This document shows positions 1 to 9,770 of a stretch of 64,000 bases of DNA, piece after piece. The translations under genes and the position numbers were made by a program. Below the pieces are notes generated by a model. The model saw nothing but the letters and a program-made list of their open reading frames with translations, was not told the DNA's origin and did not search any database. Source of the stretch: Amycolatopsis vastitatis (GTDB lineage Bacteria > Actinomycetota > Actinomycetes > Mycobacteriales > Pseudonocardiaceae); NCBI RefSeq assembly GCF_002234595.1, contig NZ_NMUL01000042.1:124001-188000 (forward strand), read 5' to 3'. How positions within the stretch are numbered: the first letter of the stretch is position 1; each line of letters begins with the position of its first letter.

Positions 1-3000
1 CGCGGGCCAGCCCGGTGCCGGCCAGGTACAGCTCGCCGACGGCACCCGGCGCGGCCGGGCGCAGCCCGTGGTCGAGGACGTAGGCCGCCATGTCGTCCAG
101 CGGCCGCCCGATCGGCAGCACGTCCGGCACCGGCTCCCCCGGTGTCAGGGGGAACCGGGTGGCGAAGGTCGTCGCCTCGGTGGGCCCGTAGACGTCCACC
201 ACGGTGAGGCCCGGGCACGCGTCCGACACCTGGTGCACCGCCGCGGGGCGGACGACCTCGCCGCCGGTCCACACCTCGCGGACGCCGCGCAGGCAGCCGG
301 GATCCTCCTGCGCCAGCACGCGGAACAGCCCCGCGGTCATGAACAGCCCGGTCACCCCGTACGTGGTGATCACGCGGCGCAGCACGTCGGCGTCGACGTC
401 CCCCGGCGGGGCGACGACGACCCGGCCGCCGCTGAGCAACGGCACCCACAGCTCGTACGTCGAGGCGTCGAACGCGAGCGCGGAGTGCATGAGCACGACC
501 CGGTGGGCGGGGCCGGCGAAGGACCGCTCCCGGGCCAGGCCGACGATGTCCCGGTGGGTGATCGCCACGCCCTTCGGGGTGCCCGTCGAGCCCGAGGTGT
601 ACATGACGTACGCGAGGTTTTCGGGACGCAGCACCACATCCGGCGACTCAACCGGCCCATCGCCGATCTCGCGGACCGACATCACGGGTCCACTGTGGAC
701 ATCATGCGCGAGCTGGAGACCGGCGTCGTCGGTCACCAGCACGCGCACGCCGTCGAGCAACCTCGTCAGCCGGCTGCGGGGCGCGCGGGCGTCCAGCGGC
801 AGGTACGCGCCACCGGCCTTGAGCACCGCCAGTTCGGCGACGACGACGTCGGCCGAGCGGCCGAGCAGCAACCCGACCAGGTCGTCCCGCCGGGTTCCGA
901 GGTCGAGCAGCCGGTGGGCCAGCCGGTTCGCCCGGGCGTCCAGCTCCGCGTACGTCAGGGTTTCCTCGCCGGTGACGGCGACCGCGTCCGGGGTGCGCCG
1001 CACCTGCTCGGCGAACAGTTCCGGCACGGTCGCTTCCGGGAGGTCCTGCGTGGCGCCGGTCCCCTGGGCCAGGACGTCGTGCTGGTCGGCGTCGGTGAGC
1101 ATGCGCAGCCGGGCGAGCGGCTCGTTCGGCCGCGTCGCGAGTTCGGAGAGCAGGGTCTCCAGGTTCCCGGCGAACCCGGCGATCGTTTCGGGCTCGAAGA
1201 GGTCCGGGTCGTAGCCGAAGAGCAGTTCCAGGCGCTCCTCGCCGGGGTAGGCGACGACGCTGAGCGGATAGTTGGTCGTCTCCACGCCCCGCAGGTCGCG
1301 CAACCCCAGCTCCGCCGTGACCGGGTAGTTCTCGAAGACCAGGAGCGTGTCGAACTCCCCGCCCCAGCTCTGCAGACGCGCCAGGGACAGGTGGTCGAAA
1401 CGCCGTGCCTCGGCTTGGGCCTCCTGGAGGCCGCGCAGCCAGTCGACGGCACCGGCCCGCTCGTCGACGTCGGCGACGACCGGCAGCGTCGTGATGAACA
1501 TGCCGGTGATCTCGTCGGCACCGGGCAGTTGGGCGGGCCGTCCGGCGACCGTGGTGCCGAAGCAGACCTCCGGCCGTCCGGTGTGGCGGGCCAGCAGCAC
1601 CGCCCAGGCGCCCTGGACGAGGGTGTTGAGGGTGACCCCGTGGCGTTGCGCGGCCGTGCGCAGCGGAGCCGAGGGCAGCTCGATCCGCAGTGCGGCCGTC
1701 GACTCGACCGGGTGCCCGTCGGCGGTGTGGTCGGTACGCAGCCGGACCGGCTCGGGCCGTCCCGAAAGCTGCTCGCGCCAGAACCGTTCCGCCGCGGGCT
1801 GGTCCTGTTCGGACAGCCACCGGACGTGGTCGCGGAACGGGCGGCGAGTGGGCAGGGGCCGCCCGGCGTGCGCGGCCGAGACGTCGGAGAGGACCCGGAA
1901 GAGGCTCCAGCCGTCGAGCAGGAGGTGGTGGAACGTCCAGACCACCCGGACTTCGGTCGCCGAGACGCGGGCGAGCAGCAGCCGCATCAGCGGCACGGTG
2001 CCCAGGTCCAGGCCGGCGTCGCGGTCGGCCGCCAGGACGGCGTCGAGATCTTCGGGTTCGGTGGTCCAGTCCCGGAGGTCGACGGGCAGGGCGACCTGCC
2101 GGTGAACCACCTGCATGGGCGCGTCGAGGCCGTCCCAGACCACCTGGGTGCGCAGCACCGGCGTCCGGTCCACGACCCGCTGCCAGGCGCGGGCCAGTGC
2201 GGCCGGGTCGGGGACGTCGCTCATCACGAACGTGACCTGCTGGAGGTAGGCCTGGCGGCCACCGCCGGTGAGCCGGTGGAACAGCATCCCGGCCTGGGCG
2301 GGGGTGAGCGGGTAGATGTCCTCGACGTCGCGGCCGTTCCCGACCAAGCGGTCCACTCCTGCCTGGTCGAGGGCGGCCAGGGGGAAGTCCGACGGCGTGC
2401 GGCCGCCGACACCCGGTTCGGTGCAGTGCGTGACGATCTCGGTCAGGCCGTGGACGAGGTCGTCGGCGACCGTGCGGATCGCGGCTTCCTCGTGGAGCTG
2501 TTCCGAGTAGAACCAGGTGATTTCCAGGCGGCCGTCGGTGACTCGCGCGACGACATCGACGGCGTGCGCGCGGACGTCCTCGGGGTTCTGTGCGAGTTCC
2601 AATTCCCGCTCGAGCCCGCGGTAAAGCTCGCCCTCGACTTCGAACCGGCCGAGGTAGTTGAAGCTGAGCCGGGGTTCCACGGCGGGCGCGGTCCCGGCGA
2701 GGTGCCGCAGCACGCCGTAGGACAGGCCGCGGGCCGGGATCGCGCGCAGCTGCTCCTTGACGGACTTGAGCAGGGTCGCGAGGCCGTCGTCCGGCACGTC
2801 GAGCGCGACGGGGAACATCGACGTGAACCAGCCGACCGTGCGGGACAGGTCGACGTCGTCGAACAGGTCTTCCCGCCCGTGGCCTTCGAGGTCGACCAGC
2901 ACGCGATCGGCGCCGCTCCAGCGGCGCAGGGCCCCGCCGAGCGCGGCGAGGAGGACGTCGTTGACCTGGGTCCGGTAGACGCCCGGGACGTCCTGCAGCA

Positions 3001-6000
3001 GCGCCCGGGTGAGCTCGGCGTCGAGCCGGGTGGTGACCGTGCGGGTGCTCGCCACGGTGTTGGCGCCGTCGGCGTCCAGGGGGATCTGGATGCCGTCGAC
3101 CGCCTGCCAGTACGGGAGGTCGCCGGTGAAGTCGTGCTCGGCGAGCCGGTTCGCCCAGTCCTGGAACGACGTCGTCCGGGCACTCAGGTCGCGCCCGTGG
3201 TAGGCGTGGTCGAGGTCCTCGAGGAGGATCCGCCACGAGACGCCGTCCACGACGAGGTGGTGCACGGCCAGGCGCAGCGTCGTGCCGGTCAGCTCCGCGC
3301 TCACCAGCGGACCGTGCTCGATGTCGATCTTCGCGCCGAAGACGTCCACGTCGCCGGGCTCGGCGTGCTCCTGCGCCCAGCCCGCGGCGGTGCGGCGGAA
3401 CCGCAGCCGCAGCGCGTCGTGGTGGGCGACGACGGTGTTCACCGCGGTCCGCAGCCGGTCTTCGTCGACGTCGTCGGCGAGCCGGACGCTCAGCTGCTGG
3501 GCGAAGTGGTCCGGGTCGGCCGGGTCGGTGTCGAGGTACCAGTGCTGGATCGGCGTGACGACGACCGCTCCGGTCGCGGGCGGCCGCTCGGCCACGGGCG
3601 CGGCCACCCCGGCCGCCACGGCGAGCGCGGCGATCGTCTGGTGCCGGAAGACGTCCCTGGTGGTGATCCGCAAGCCGGCCTTCGCGGCCTCGGACACGAG
3701 CCGGATGCCGAGGATCGAGTCGCCGCCGAGTTCGAAGAAGTTGTCCTCGACGCCGACCTCGGGCAGCCCGAGGGCGTCGGCCCAGATCTTCGCGAGCAGC
3801 CGTTCGGTCTCGGTGCGCGGCGCGACGCGGGTGGAGCCGCCCGTCCAGTCGGGGGCGGGCAGGGCACGGCGGTCGAGCTTGCCGCTGGGGTTGAGCGGCA
3901 GCCGGTCGAGGGGCACGAACGCCGACGGCACGAGGTGGGCGGGCAGCGACGCGCCGAGGAACTCGCGCAGGTCGGCGGGCGCCTCGGGCACGACGTAGGC
4001 GACCAGCCGCTGGTGCCCGGCGTCGGCGCGCGCGACGACCACCGCCTCGGTCACGTCCGGGTGCTGCCGCAGCGCGGCCTCGACCTCGCCGGGCTCGATC
4101 CGGAAGCCGCGGATCTTGACCTGGTCGTCGGCGCGGCCCAGGTACTCCAGCTCGCCGCGGGTGGTCCAGCGGACGACGTCACCGGTGCGGTACATCCGGG
4201 CACCCGGCTCGCCGAAGGGGTCGGCCACGAACCGGCCGGCGGTCAGGCCCGGCCGGCCGAGGTAGCCGCGGGCCACGCCGGCGCCGCCGAGGTGCAGCTC
4301 GCCGGGCACGCCGACGGGCACCGGCCGCATCCCGCGGTCGAGCACGTACGCGCGGATGCCGGCGATCGGTCGGCCGATCGGCGGGGTGCGGTCCGTGTCG
4401 TGGTACCACGCGGTGGCGTACACAGTGGACTCGGTGGGGCCGTAGATGTTGGCGATCCGGCTGTCCGGCAAGGCTTTCCGGATGTCGTGCAGCGCGTGCA
4501 GCGTCAGCGCTTCACCGGCCAAGACCACAGTGGACGGCCGTACTGATACCGCGCCCTGGGCGAGCAGCTGAGCGAACGCCGAGGGCACGCCGCTGACCAG
4601 GCCGACCGGCCGGCCGTCGTGCTCGCCTTCGCCGAGGGCCAGCACGTCCCGCACGATTTCGACGGTGGCGCCGGTCATCAGCGGCGCGAAGATCTCGAAC
4701 ACCGAGACGTCGAAGTTCAGCGACGTCGAAGCGACCACTGTGGACCCGGGACGGAAGACGTCCCGGAAGTCGGTTCCGGCCCACGCCATCAGGTTCGCGG
4801 CGCTGCGGTGGGCGATCACCACGCCCTTGGGGCGGCCGGTCGAGCCGGACGTGTGGATCACGTAGGCCGGGTGGTCCGGATTCGTGGCGTGACCGAGCGG
4901 TTCCGCGGACCGGCCGTCGAGCAGGCCGGGGTCGTCGAACGCGAGGGCGGGCACCGATCCGGGGCCCCGGCCGTCCGGGGTGAGCAGCAGGGCCGGGCCG
5001 GCGTCGTCGAGGATCAGTTCCTTGCGGTCGGCCGGGTAGGCGGGGTCGACCGGGAGGTAGGCGGCGCCGGACTTGAGCACGCCGAGCAGCGCCACGAGGA
5101 TCCGTTCCGTGCGCGGCAGGGAGACGGCGACGAACCGCTCGGGCCCGGCGCCCCGCTCGATCAGGACCCGGGCCAGCCGGTTGGCCTGCTCGTCGAGCTC
5201 CCGGTAGGTGAGCGAGCGGTCTTCGCAGACGACGGCCACCGCGTCCGGCGTGCGGGCCGCCTGGGCCTCGAACAGCTGCGGCAGCGTGGTTTCCGGCACC
5301 TCGAGCACCGGTCCGCGGGACAGGTCGTCCAGGTGGGCCCGCTCGGCGCCGTCCATGAGCGGCAGCTCGGCCACCGGCCGGCGCGGGTCGGCGACCACCG
5401 CCTCCGCGAGCACCCGCAGGTGCCCGGCCAAGCGGTCGATCGTCTCGGCGTCGAAGAGCGCGGTGTCGTATTCGATCGCCACGCTCCGGCCCTGCGGCTG
5501 GAACTCCAGCACGAGGTCGAACCGGGCCCGGGGGCGGGGCAGATCGTGCTCGCCCAGGCGGAGGGCGCCCGCCTCCCGGGGCCGGACGAGGTCCTGCTGG
5601 AGCACCAGCAGCACCTGCACCAGCGGGGTCCGGCTCGGGTCACGGGCCGGCCGCAGGTCGTCGACGACCTGGTCGAACGGCACTTCACCGGCGGCGAAGG
5701 CCGCCAGCGTCGTCTCCTTGACCCGGCCGAGGAACTCGTCGAACGGCCGGCCCGGATCGACCGCCGACCGCAGGACGAGGGTGTTGACGAAGAACCCGGC
5801 GAGCCGTTCGAGCTGGTCGTGGTCGCGGCCGGACACCGCGGTGCCGACGGCGACGTCGTCCTGCCCGGTGTAGCGGGCCAGCAGCAGCTGGACGACCGCG
5901 GTCAGCGTCGTGAAGAGCGTCGCGCCGGAGTCGGCGGCCAGCTCGGCGAGGCCGGTCGGCAGCTCGTACCGGCGGATCGCGCCTTCGGTGGCACGGACAG

Positions 6001-8413
6001 GCGGCCGGGGCCGGTCGGTCGGCAGGTCGAGGGGTTCGAGGCCGGCGAGCTGCTCGCGCCAGTACGCCAGCTGCCGCTCGCGCAGCGGCCCGGCCAGCCG
6101 GTCGCGGTGCCACCGGGAGTAGTCGCGGTAGCCGATGTCGAGGGGGGCGAGCTTCTCCCCCGCGTAGAGCGCGGCCAGCTCGTCGACGAGCAGGCCGACC
6201 GACCAGCCGTCGGTGACGATGTGGTGCTGGCACAGCAGAAGCAGGTGGTCGTCCTCGCCGCGCCGGATCAGCGTGGCCCGGGTGAGCGGGCCGGTGGTCA
6301 GGTCGAAAGGGCGGTCCAGTTCGGCCGCGAGCTGCGCGTCGAGGTCGGCCTCGGCGCCGGCTTCCCGCAGCGGGATGGTCCCCGTGCCGGCGACGACCTG
6401 GACGCCTTCGCCGTCGACGGTCCGGAACGTCGTCCGCAGCGACTCGTGCCGCGCGGCCAGCGCGTCCAGTGCGTCGCGCAGGGCCTCGCGGTCCAGCGGG
6501 CCGGACAGGGTGAGGCCGACGCCGGCGTTGTATTCGGTGCTGCCCGGGTTCTGCTGGTCGAGCACCCACAGGCGGCGCTGGACCGGCGACAACGGCTCCA
6601 CGGCGTCGTGCGCCACGGGTTCGATCCGGCCGGCCGGGGCGCCGCCGTCGGGCAGCAGTTCGGCGAGTTTCGCGATGGTGCGGGCGTCGAACACCACCCG
6701 CGGGGACAGGTCGGCCCCGAACCGGGCGCGGACCCGGGCGAGCGCCCGTGCCCCGAGGATCGAGTCCCCGCCGAGTTCGAAGAAGTCGGCGTCCACGCCG
6801 ACCTCGGGCACGCCGAGCACGTCGGCCCAGATGTCGGCGAGCGCCCGCTCGGCCGGGGTCCGTGGCGGGGTGTGGGTGGCGCGGACCTGGGCCTGCCAGT
6901 CGGGTTCGGGCAGCGCGTCGCGGTCGAGCTTGCCGTGGTGGGTCAGCGGCATCGCCTCGAGCGGGACGAAAGCGGCCGGGACCATGTACGGCGGCAGCCG
7001 GTCGGCCGCGGCCGACCGCAGGGCCGCGGGATCGGCGTCGCCGGCGAAGTAGGCGACCAGGCGTTTGTCGCCGGGCTGGTCCTCTCGGGCGACGACGACC
7101 GCTTCCCGGACGTCCTGGCGGCTCAGCAGCAGCGCTTCGATCTCGCCGGGTTCGATCCGGAAGCCGCGGATCTTGACCTGGTGGTCGGTCCGCCCGACGA
7201 ACTCCAGCTCACCGGCCGCGGTGCGCCGGACGACGTCGCCGGTCCGGTACATCCGGGCACCGGGACCGCCGAAGGGGTCGGCCACGAACCGGCTCGCGGT
7301 CAGCCCCGGCCGGTCCAGGTACCCACGGGCCAGTTTCGGGCCGGCGAGGTAGAGCTCCCCGGTGGCGGCCGGGCGCAGTGCCTCGTCGAGCACGTACGCG
7401 GTGGCGTCCGGCAGCGGACGGCCGATCGGGGGCGTCCCGCCGGGGACGAGGGGATCGCTCCAGGTCGCCACGACGGTGAACTCGGTGGGGCCGTAGGAGT
7501 TGATCATGCGGCGCCCGGGCGCCCAGGTCCGGACCAGTTCGGGCGGGCAGGCGTCCCCGCCGACGATCACCGTCCGGAAGTCCGGCAGCGCGGCGGCGTG
7601 CGCCGCCGACAACGTGGCCAGCGCGACCGGCGGGATCAGCGCGTGGGTCACCTTCTCCCCGGCCAGGACCTCGGCGAGCCGGTCACCCAGCAGCGGACCC
7701 GGCGGGGGCACGACCAGCGCCGCGCCCGTCGGCAACGCCATGCACAGTTCCAGGATCGACGCGTCGAAGCTGGGGGAAGCGAACTCGAGGACGCGGTCGC
7801 CGGGCCGCACGTCGTACCGCTCCCGCATCGCGGCGGCGAAGCCGGCCAGGCCGCGGTGGGTGACGAGCACGCCCTTGGGGACGCCGGTCGAGCCGGACGT
7901 GTAGATGAGGTAGGCCGGGTTGCCGACGTGCAACGGCCGCGTTTGGCCGGGGTCGTCGCCGGGTAGGCCGTCGAGCAGCCCGGGCTCGTCGAGGTGGAGG
8001 GTGGTGGTCGTCGGCTCGGTGCCGGCCCGGTCCGCGGACGAGCGCGTCACGACAAGCACCGGCCGTGCGTCGGCGAGCATGAAGGCGATCCGCTCGGCGG
8101 GCTGGTCCGGGTCGACGGGCAGGAAAGCGGCGCCGGCCTTGGCCACCGCCAGCTGCGCGACGATCAGGTCCGCCGACCTCGGCAGGACCAGCGCGACGAC
8201 GCGTTCCGGCCCGGCCCCGTGACGCAGCAGCAATCGCGACAACCGGTTCGCCCGCGCGGTCAACTCCGCATAGGTCATCGTGCCGTCGGCACCGGTCAAA
8301 GCAAGCGCTTCCGGGGTACGGGAGGTTTGCTCCTCGACCAGTTCGGCGAGAGTCGGACTGTCGTCGTCTCCCGGCACAAGGGCGGCAGGAATCGAGACGT
8401 CGTATCGCGGCAT
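1..8413 (-). CDS. Non-ribosomal peptide synthetase, N-terminal 2,804 residues (A-T / C-A-T-E / C-A...), runs off left edge
   Basis: Multimodular peptide synthetase, open to the window edge, so its C-terminus is not seen. Start ATG at 8413 (MPRYDVSIPAAL) follows GAAAGG. Approximate domain landmarks: A1 with YTSGSTGVPKG at residue 168 and NSYGPTE at 305; carrier T1 with FFELGGDSILG near 549; C with HHIVTDGWS near 733; A2 with HTSGSTGRPKG near 1189; T2 near 1563; epimerase E with HHLVVDGVSW near 1720 and TVGWFTSMFP; C3 with FHHLLLDGWS near 2163; A3 with YTSGSTGTPKG near 2607. There is no C domain before A1, so this is an initiation protein, and residue 2 should be delivered as the D-isomer. Specificity codes I aligned by eye to GrsA are DALLIGSVV(K), DVFSVAIVY(K) and DAYFWGVTF(K). 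The second recalls small-residue (Ala-like) and the third Val-like codes, both weakly. Product unknown. Confidence 0.95.
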   Translation of the reverse strand, partial: MPRYDVSIPAALVPGDDDSPTLAELVEEQTSRTPEALALTGADGTMTYAELTARANRLSRLLLRHGAGPERVVALVLPRSADLIVAQLAVAKAGAAFLPVDPDQPAERIAFMLADARPVLVVTRSSADRAGTEPTTTTLHLDEPGLLDGLPGDDPGQTRPLHVGNPAYLIYTSGSTGVPKGVLVTHRGLAGFAAAMRERYDVRPGDRVLEFASPSFDASILELCMALPTGAALVVPPPGPLLGDRLAEVLAGEKVTHALIPPVALATLSAAHAAALPDFRTVIVGGDACPPELVRTWAPGRRMINSYGPTEFTVVATWSDPLVPGGTPPIGRPLPDATAYVLDEALRPAATGELYLAGPKLARGYLDRPGLTASRFVADPFGGPGARMYRTGDVVRRTAAGELEFVGRTDHQVKIRGFRIEPGEIEALLLSRQDVREAVVVAREDQPGDKRLVAYFAGDADPAALRSAAADRLPPYMVPAAFVPLEAMPLTHHGKLDRDALPEPDWQAQVRATHTPPRTPAERALADIWADVLGVPEVGVDADFFELGGDSILGARALARVRARFGADLSPRVVFDARTIAKLAELLPDGGAPAGRIEPVAHDAVEPLSPVQRRLWVLDQQNPGSTEYNAGVGLTLSGPLDREALRDALDALAARHESLRTTFRTVDGEGVQVVAGTGTIPLREAGAEADLDAQLAAELDRPFDLTTGPLTRATLIRRGEDDHLLLLCQHHIVTDGWSVGLLVDELAALYAGEKLAPLDIGYRDYSRWHRDRLAGPLRERQLAYWREQLAGLEPLDLPTDRPRPPVRATEGAIRRYELPTGLAELAADSGATLFTTLTAVVQLLLARYTGQDDVAVGTAVSGRDHDQLERLAGFFVNTLVLRSAVDPGRPFDEFLGRVKETTLAAFAAGEVPFDQVVDDLRPARDPSRTPLVQVLLVLQQDLVRPREAGALRLGEHDLPRPRARFDLVLEFQPQGRSVAIEYDTALFDAETIDRLAGHLRVLAEAVVADPRRPVAELPLMDGAERAHLDDLSRGPVLEVPETTLPQLFEAQAARTPDAVAVVCEDRSLTYRELDEQANRLARVLIERGAGPERFVAVSLPRTERILVALLGVLKSGAAYLPVDPAYPADRKELILDDAGPALLLTPDGRGPGSVPALAFDDPGLLDGRSAEPLGHATNPDHPAYVIHTSGSTGRPKGVVIAHRSAANLMAWAGTDFRDVFRPGSTVVASTSLNFDVSVFEIFAPLMTGATVEIVRDVLALGEGEHDGRPVGLVSGVPSAFAQLLAQGAVSVRPSTVVLAGEALTLHALHDIRKALPDSRIANIYGPTESTVYATAWYHDTDRTPPIGRPIAGIRAYVLDRGMRPVPVGVPGELHLGGAGVARGYLGRPGLTAGRFVADPFGEPGARMYRTGDVVRWTTRGELEYLGRADDQVKIRGFRIEPGEVEAALRQHPDVTEAVVVARADAGHQRLVAYVVPEAPADLREFLGASLPAHLVPSAFVPLDRLPLNPSGKLDRRALPAPDWTGGSTRVAPRTETERLLAKIWADALGLPEVGVEDNFFELGGDSILGIRLVSEAAKAGLRITTRDVFRHQTIAALAVAAGVAAPVAERPPATGAVVVTPIQHWYLDTDPADPDHFAQQLSVRLADDVDEDRLRTAVNTVVAHHDALRLRFRRTAAGWAQEHAEPGDVDVFGAKIDIEHGPLVSAELTGTTLRLAVHHLVVDGVSWRILLEDLDHAYHGRDLSARTTSFQDWANRLAEHDFTGDLPYWQAVDGIQIPLDADGANTVASTRTVTTRLDAELTRALLQDVPGVYRTQVNDVLLAALGGALRRWSGADRVLVDLEGHGREDLFDDVDLSRTVGWFTSMFPVALDVPDDGLATLLKSVKEQLRAIPARGLSYGVLRHLAGTAPAVEPRLSFNYLGRFEVEGELYRGLERELELAQNPEDVRAHAVDVVARVTDGRLEITWFYSEQLHEEAAIRTVADDLVHGLTEIVTHCTEPGVGGRTPSDFPLAALDQAGVDRLVGNGRDVEDIYPLTPAQAGMLFHRLTGGGRQAYLQQVTFVMSDVPDPAALARAWQRVVDRTPVLRTQVVWDGLDAPMQVVHRQVALPVDLRDWTTEPEDLDAVLAADRDAGLDLGTVPLMRLLLARVSATEVRVVWTFHHLLLDGWSLFRVLSDVSAAHAGRPLPTRRPFRDHVRWLSEQDQPAAERFWREQLSGRPEPVRLRTDHTADGHPVESTAALRIELPSAPLRTAAQRHGVTLNTLVQGAWAVLLARHTGRPEVCFGTTVAGRPAQLPGADEITGMFITTLPVVADVDERAGAVDWLRGLQEAQAEARRFDHLSLARLQSWGGEFDTLLVFENYPVTAELGLRDLRGVETTNYPLSVVAYPGEERLELLFGYDPDLFEPETIAGFAGNLETLLSELATRPNEPLARLRMLTDADQHDVLAQGTGATQDLPEATVPELFAEQVRRTPDAVAVTGEETLTYAELDARANRLAHRLLDLGTRRDDLVGLLLGRSADVVVAELAVLKAGGAYLPLDARAPRSRLTRLLDGVRVLVTDDAGLQLAHDVHSGPVMSVREIGDGPVESPDVVLRPENLAYVMYTSGSTGTPKGVAITHRDIVGLARERSFAGPAHRVVLMHSALAFDASTYELWVPLLSGGRVVVAPPGDVDADVLRRVITTYGVTGLFMTAGLFRVLAQEDPGCLRGVREVWTGGEVVRPAAVHQVSDACPGLTVVDVYGPTEATTFATRFPLTPGEPVPDVLPIGRPLDDMAAYVLDHGLRPAAPGAVGELYLAGTGLAR

Positions 8414-8442
8414 TGCTGGAACCTTTCGAGCACGTGGGGGCG

Positions 8443-8538
8443 TCAGAGCGGGATCGACGACACTTCTTGCCACTCGTTCAACAAATCGTCCCGGCACTTC
8501 GGGCGCCAGGTGAACGCGAAGGAACGAGCGCGTGACAC
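8443..8538 (-). CDS. Putative 31-residue peptide gene just upstream of the NRPS
   Basis: Short ORF in the NRPS orientation, ending 29 bp before the NRPS start. GTG at 8538 is preceded by GGAAAGGA at good spacing, and about 80% of codons end in G or C, as in real genes here. The peptide begins MSRARSFAFTWRPKC and ends EWQEVSSIPL; it is basic at the N-terminus and has one Cys and two Trp. It does not resemble an MbtH protein and I recognise no family. It could be a leader or precursor peptide, a translational coupler for the NRPS, or a remnant. Gene reality is inferred only from the ribosome binding site, codon bias and position. Confidence 0.45.
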   Translation of the reverse strand: MSRARSFAFTWRPKCRDDLLNEWQEVSSIPL

Positions 8539-9186
8539 AGTGATCCTTTCCGCCGTGAAGCCGCGCAGCGAAGCCCGGAAACAGTTCCGTTTTCGACGCC
8601 CGTCACCGCGGCGCCGATTCGGCCCCAGCGGCAGTCGAGCCCTCGCGACAACCGGTGTTCTTGTGCGACAGGTCAGTCATCCGGCGGTCGAGAGGCCCCC
8701 CAAGACCAGCCGGATTGGCCTCACGCTACCCAGTGGACGCCATGCTCGTACCGCCGAACGGAGCATTAAGTGAAATGCCGAAAAAACGCGGATGACTACT
8801 CAAACGGGGAGTAGTACACCGTCGATTATTGTTCACTCTTCTGCCGGAAAATGTTACCTCGATTGGGAGGTTTGACTTTGCGACAACGTGCCTACCTGCG
8901 AAAACTCGACGTCACCGGGTGCCCTGAGTCGCCACTGGAGAACGGATGGATACCTGCCAGTATGCAAGCGTCGAAAGTCTCGGGGCCATCGGCTATCACC
9001 CGAATGGCGCGTAACGAGTGCCGCAGGGACACTTCGGAGAAGCGACTTCTCGCCCGGATCACCGAAGGCCCGCCAATCGGGAGCAATCGGGACGGTGAAG
9101 TCATCGAATGGCGCGCTCACCGGGACGTCGCGATCATGACGGGCCGGATGATTCCCAAGATCGGCTTATGCGCGGAACCCGCCCGA
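8539..9186. other. Intergenic region upstream of the NRPS: palindrome and weak short ORF, no clear gene
   Basis: About 650 bp between the 31-codon ORF and the TetR gene, less GC-rich than its flanks, especially 8760-8880. It holds the palindrome at 8795-8815. A 22-codon plus-strand ORF (8946-9014, starting MDTCQYASVESLG) follows GGAGAACGG and a TTGACT box, but a third of its codons end in A/T. Longer ORFs on both strands lack coding bias. I read this as the NRPS control region. Confidence 0.5.
8795..8815. promoter_or_regulatory. Inverted repeat, candidate operator for the NRPS operon
   Basis: Perfect 7-bp arms ACTACTC and GAGTAGT separated by 7 bp, about 260 bp upstream of the first ORF of the NRPS unit, in AT-richer DNA. 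The dyad spacing fits a dimeric regulator. The cognate protein is unknown; the nearest regulator gene is the TetR at 9187-9768. Confidence 0.45.
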
Positions 9187-9768
9187 TCATTCCGCAAGTT
9201 TCGGGCGGACGGCGTCGACGACGAGATCGAGCAGCCGCCCGATCCGCTCGGCGTCCCGATCCGCGGTGGCGAGGAAAACCCCGAGAACCATCAGGACGAC
9301 GTCCTCGGCGTCGACGTCGGCCCGCAGCGTGCCGGCCTGCGCCCCGCGCTCCAGAATCGACCCGATCGCCGCCGTGAGACGCCGGCGCGTCGCCGGGGTC
9401 GCGATGCGCCCCGAAGCCACGCTCGCGCGGAGCAGGTCGCCCATTCCCCGTTTCGTCTCGACGAAAGCCGCATAGCGATCCATCCACGCGCGCAACGCGA
9501 CCTCGGGCGGGAATTCGGCCAGCAGCGCCGGCGCGCCGGCCGTGACGTCGTCGAGTTCCGCCGCGTACACCGATTCGACCAGCGCCTCGCGCGTCGGGAA
9601 GTGGCGGTAGAGCGTGCCGATCCCGACCCCTGCCTCGCGGGCGATCGCTTCGAGGGCGACGGTGCCGTCGGCGGCCGCGAAGGCGCGCCGCGCGACCGCG
9701 ATGAGCTTCTCGCGGTTGCGGCGCGCGTCGGAGCGGGCCGGGCGCGCCGAGGATTCGGGCGAAGACAA
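9187..9768 (-). CDS. TetR/AcrR family transcriptional regulator
   Basis: 193-residue TetR repressor. The N-terminal helix-turn-helix (about residues 15-65) contains LEAIAREAGVGIGTLYRHF, the canonical TetR recognition-helix pattern. The C-terminal ligand domain ends in DLVVDAVRPKLAE. No ATG fits; the start appears to be TTG at 9768, about 10 nt after GGAGG, which is part of one of two CGGAGG-N2-CCTCCG palindromes. It diverges from an aldo-keto reductase gene, so autoregulation and control of the reductase are likely. Confidence 0.9.
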   Translation of the reverse strand: MSSPESSARPARSDARRNREKLIAVARRAFAAADGTVALEAIAREAGVGIGTLYRHFPTREALVESVYAAELDDVTAGAPALLAEFPPEVALRAWMDRYAAFVETKRGMGDLLRASVASGRIATPATRRRLTAAIGSILERGAQAGTLRADVDAEDVVLMVLGVFLATADRDAERIGRLLDLVVDAVRPKLAE

Positions 9769-9770
9769 AG

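Noticed and set aside
702..3236. Minus-strand ORF of 844 codons in another frame
   Set aside because: Pro/Arg-rich shadow of the NRPS frame, no recognisable motif.
68..4546. Very long plus-strand ORF opposite the NRPS
   Set aside because: Gly/Arg/Val-rich translation without domains; opposite strand shows continuous A, C, T and E domain motifs.
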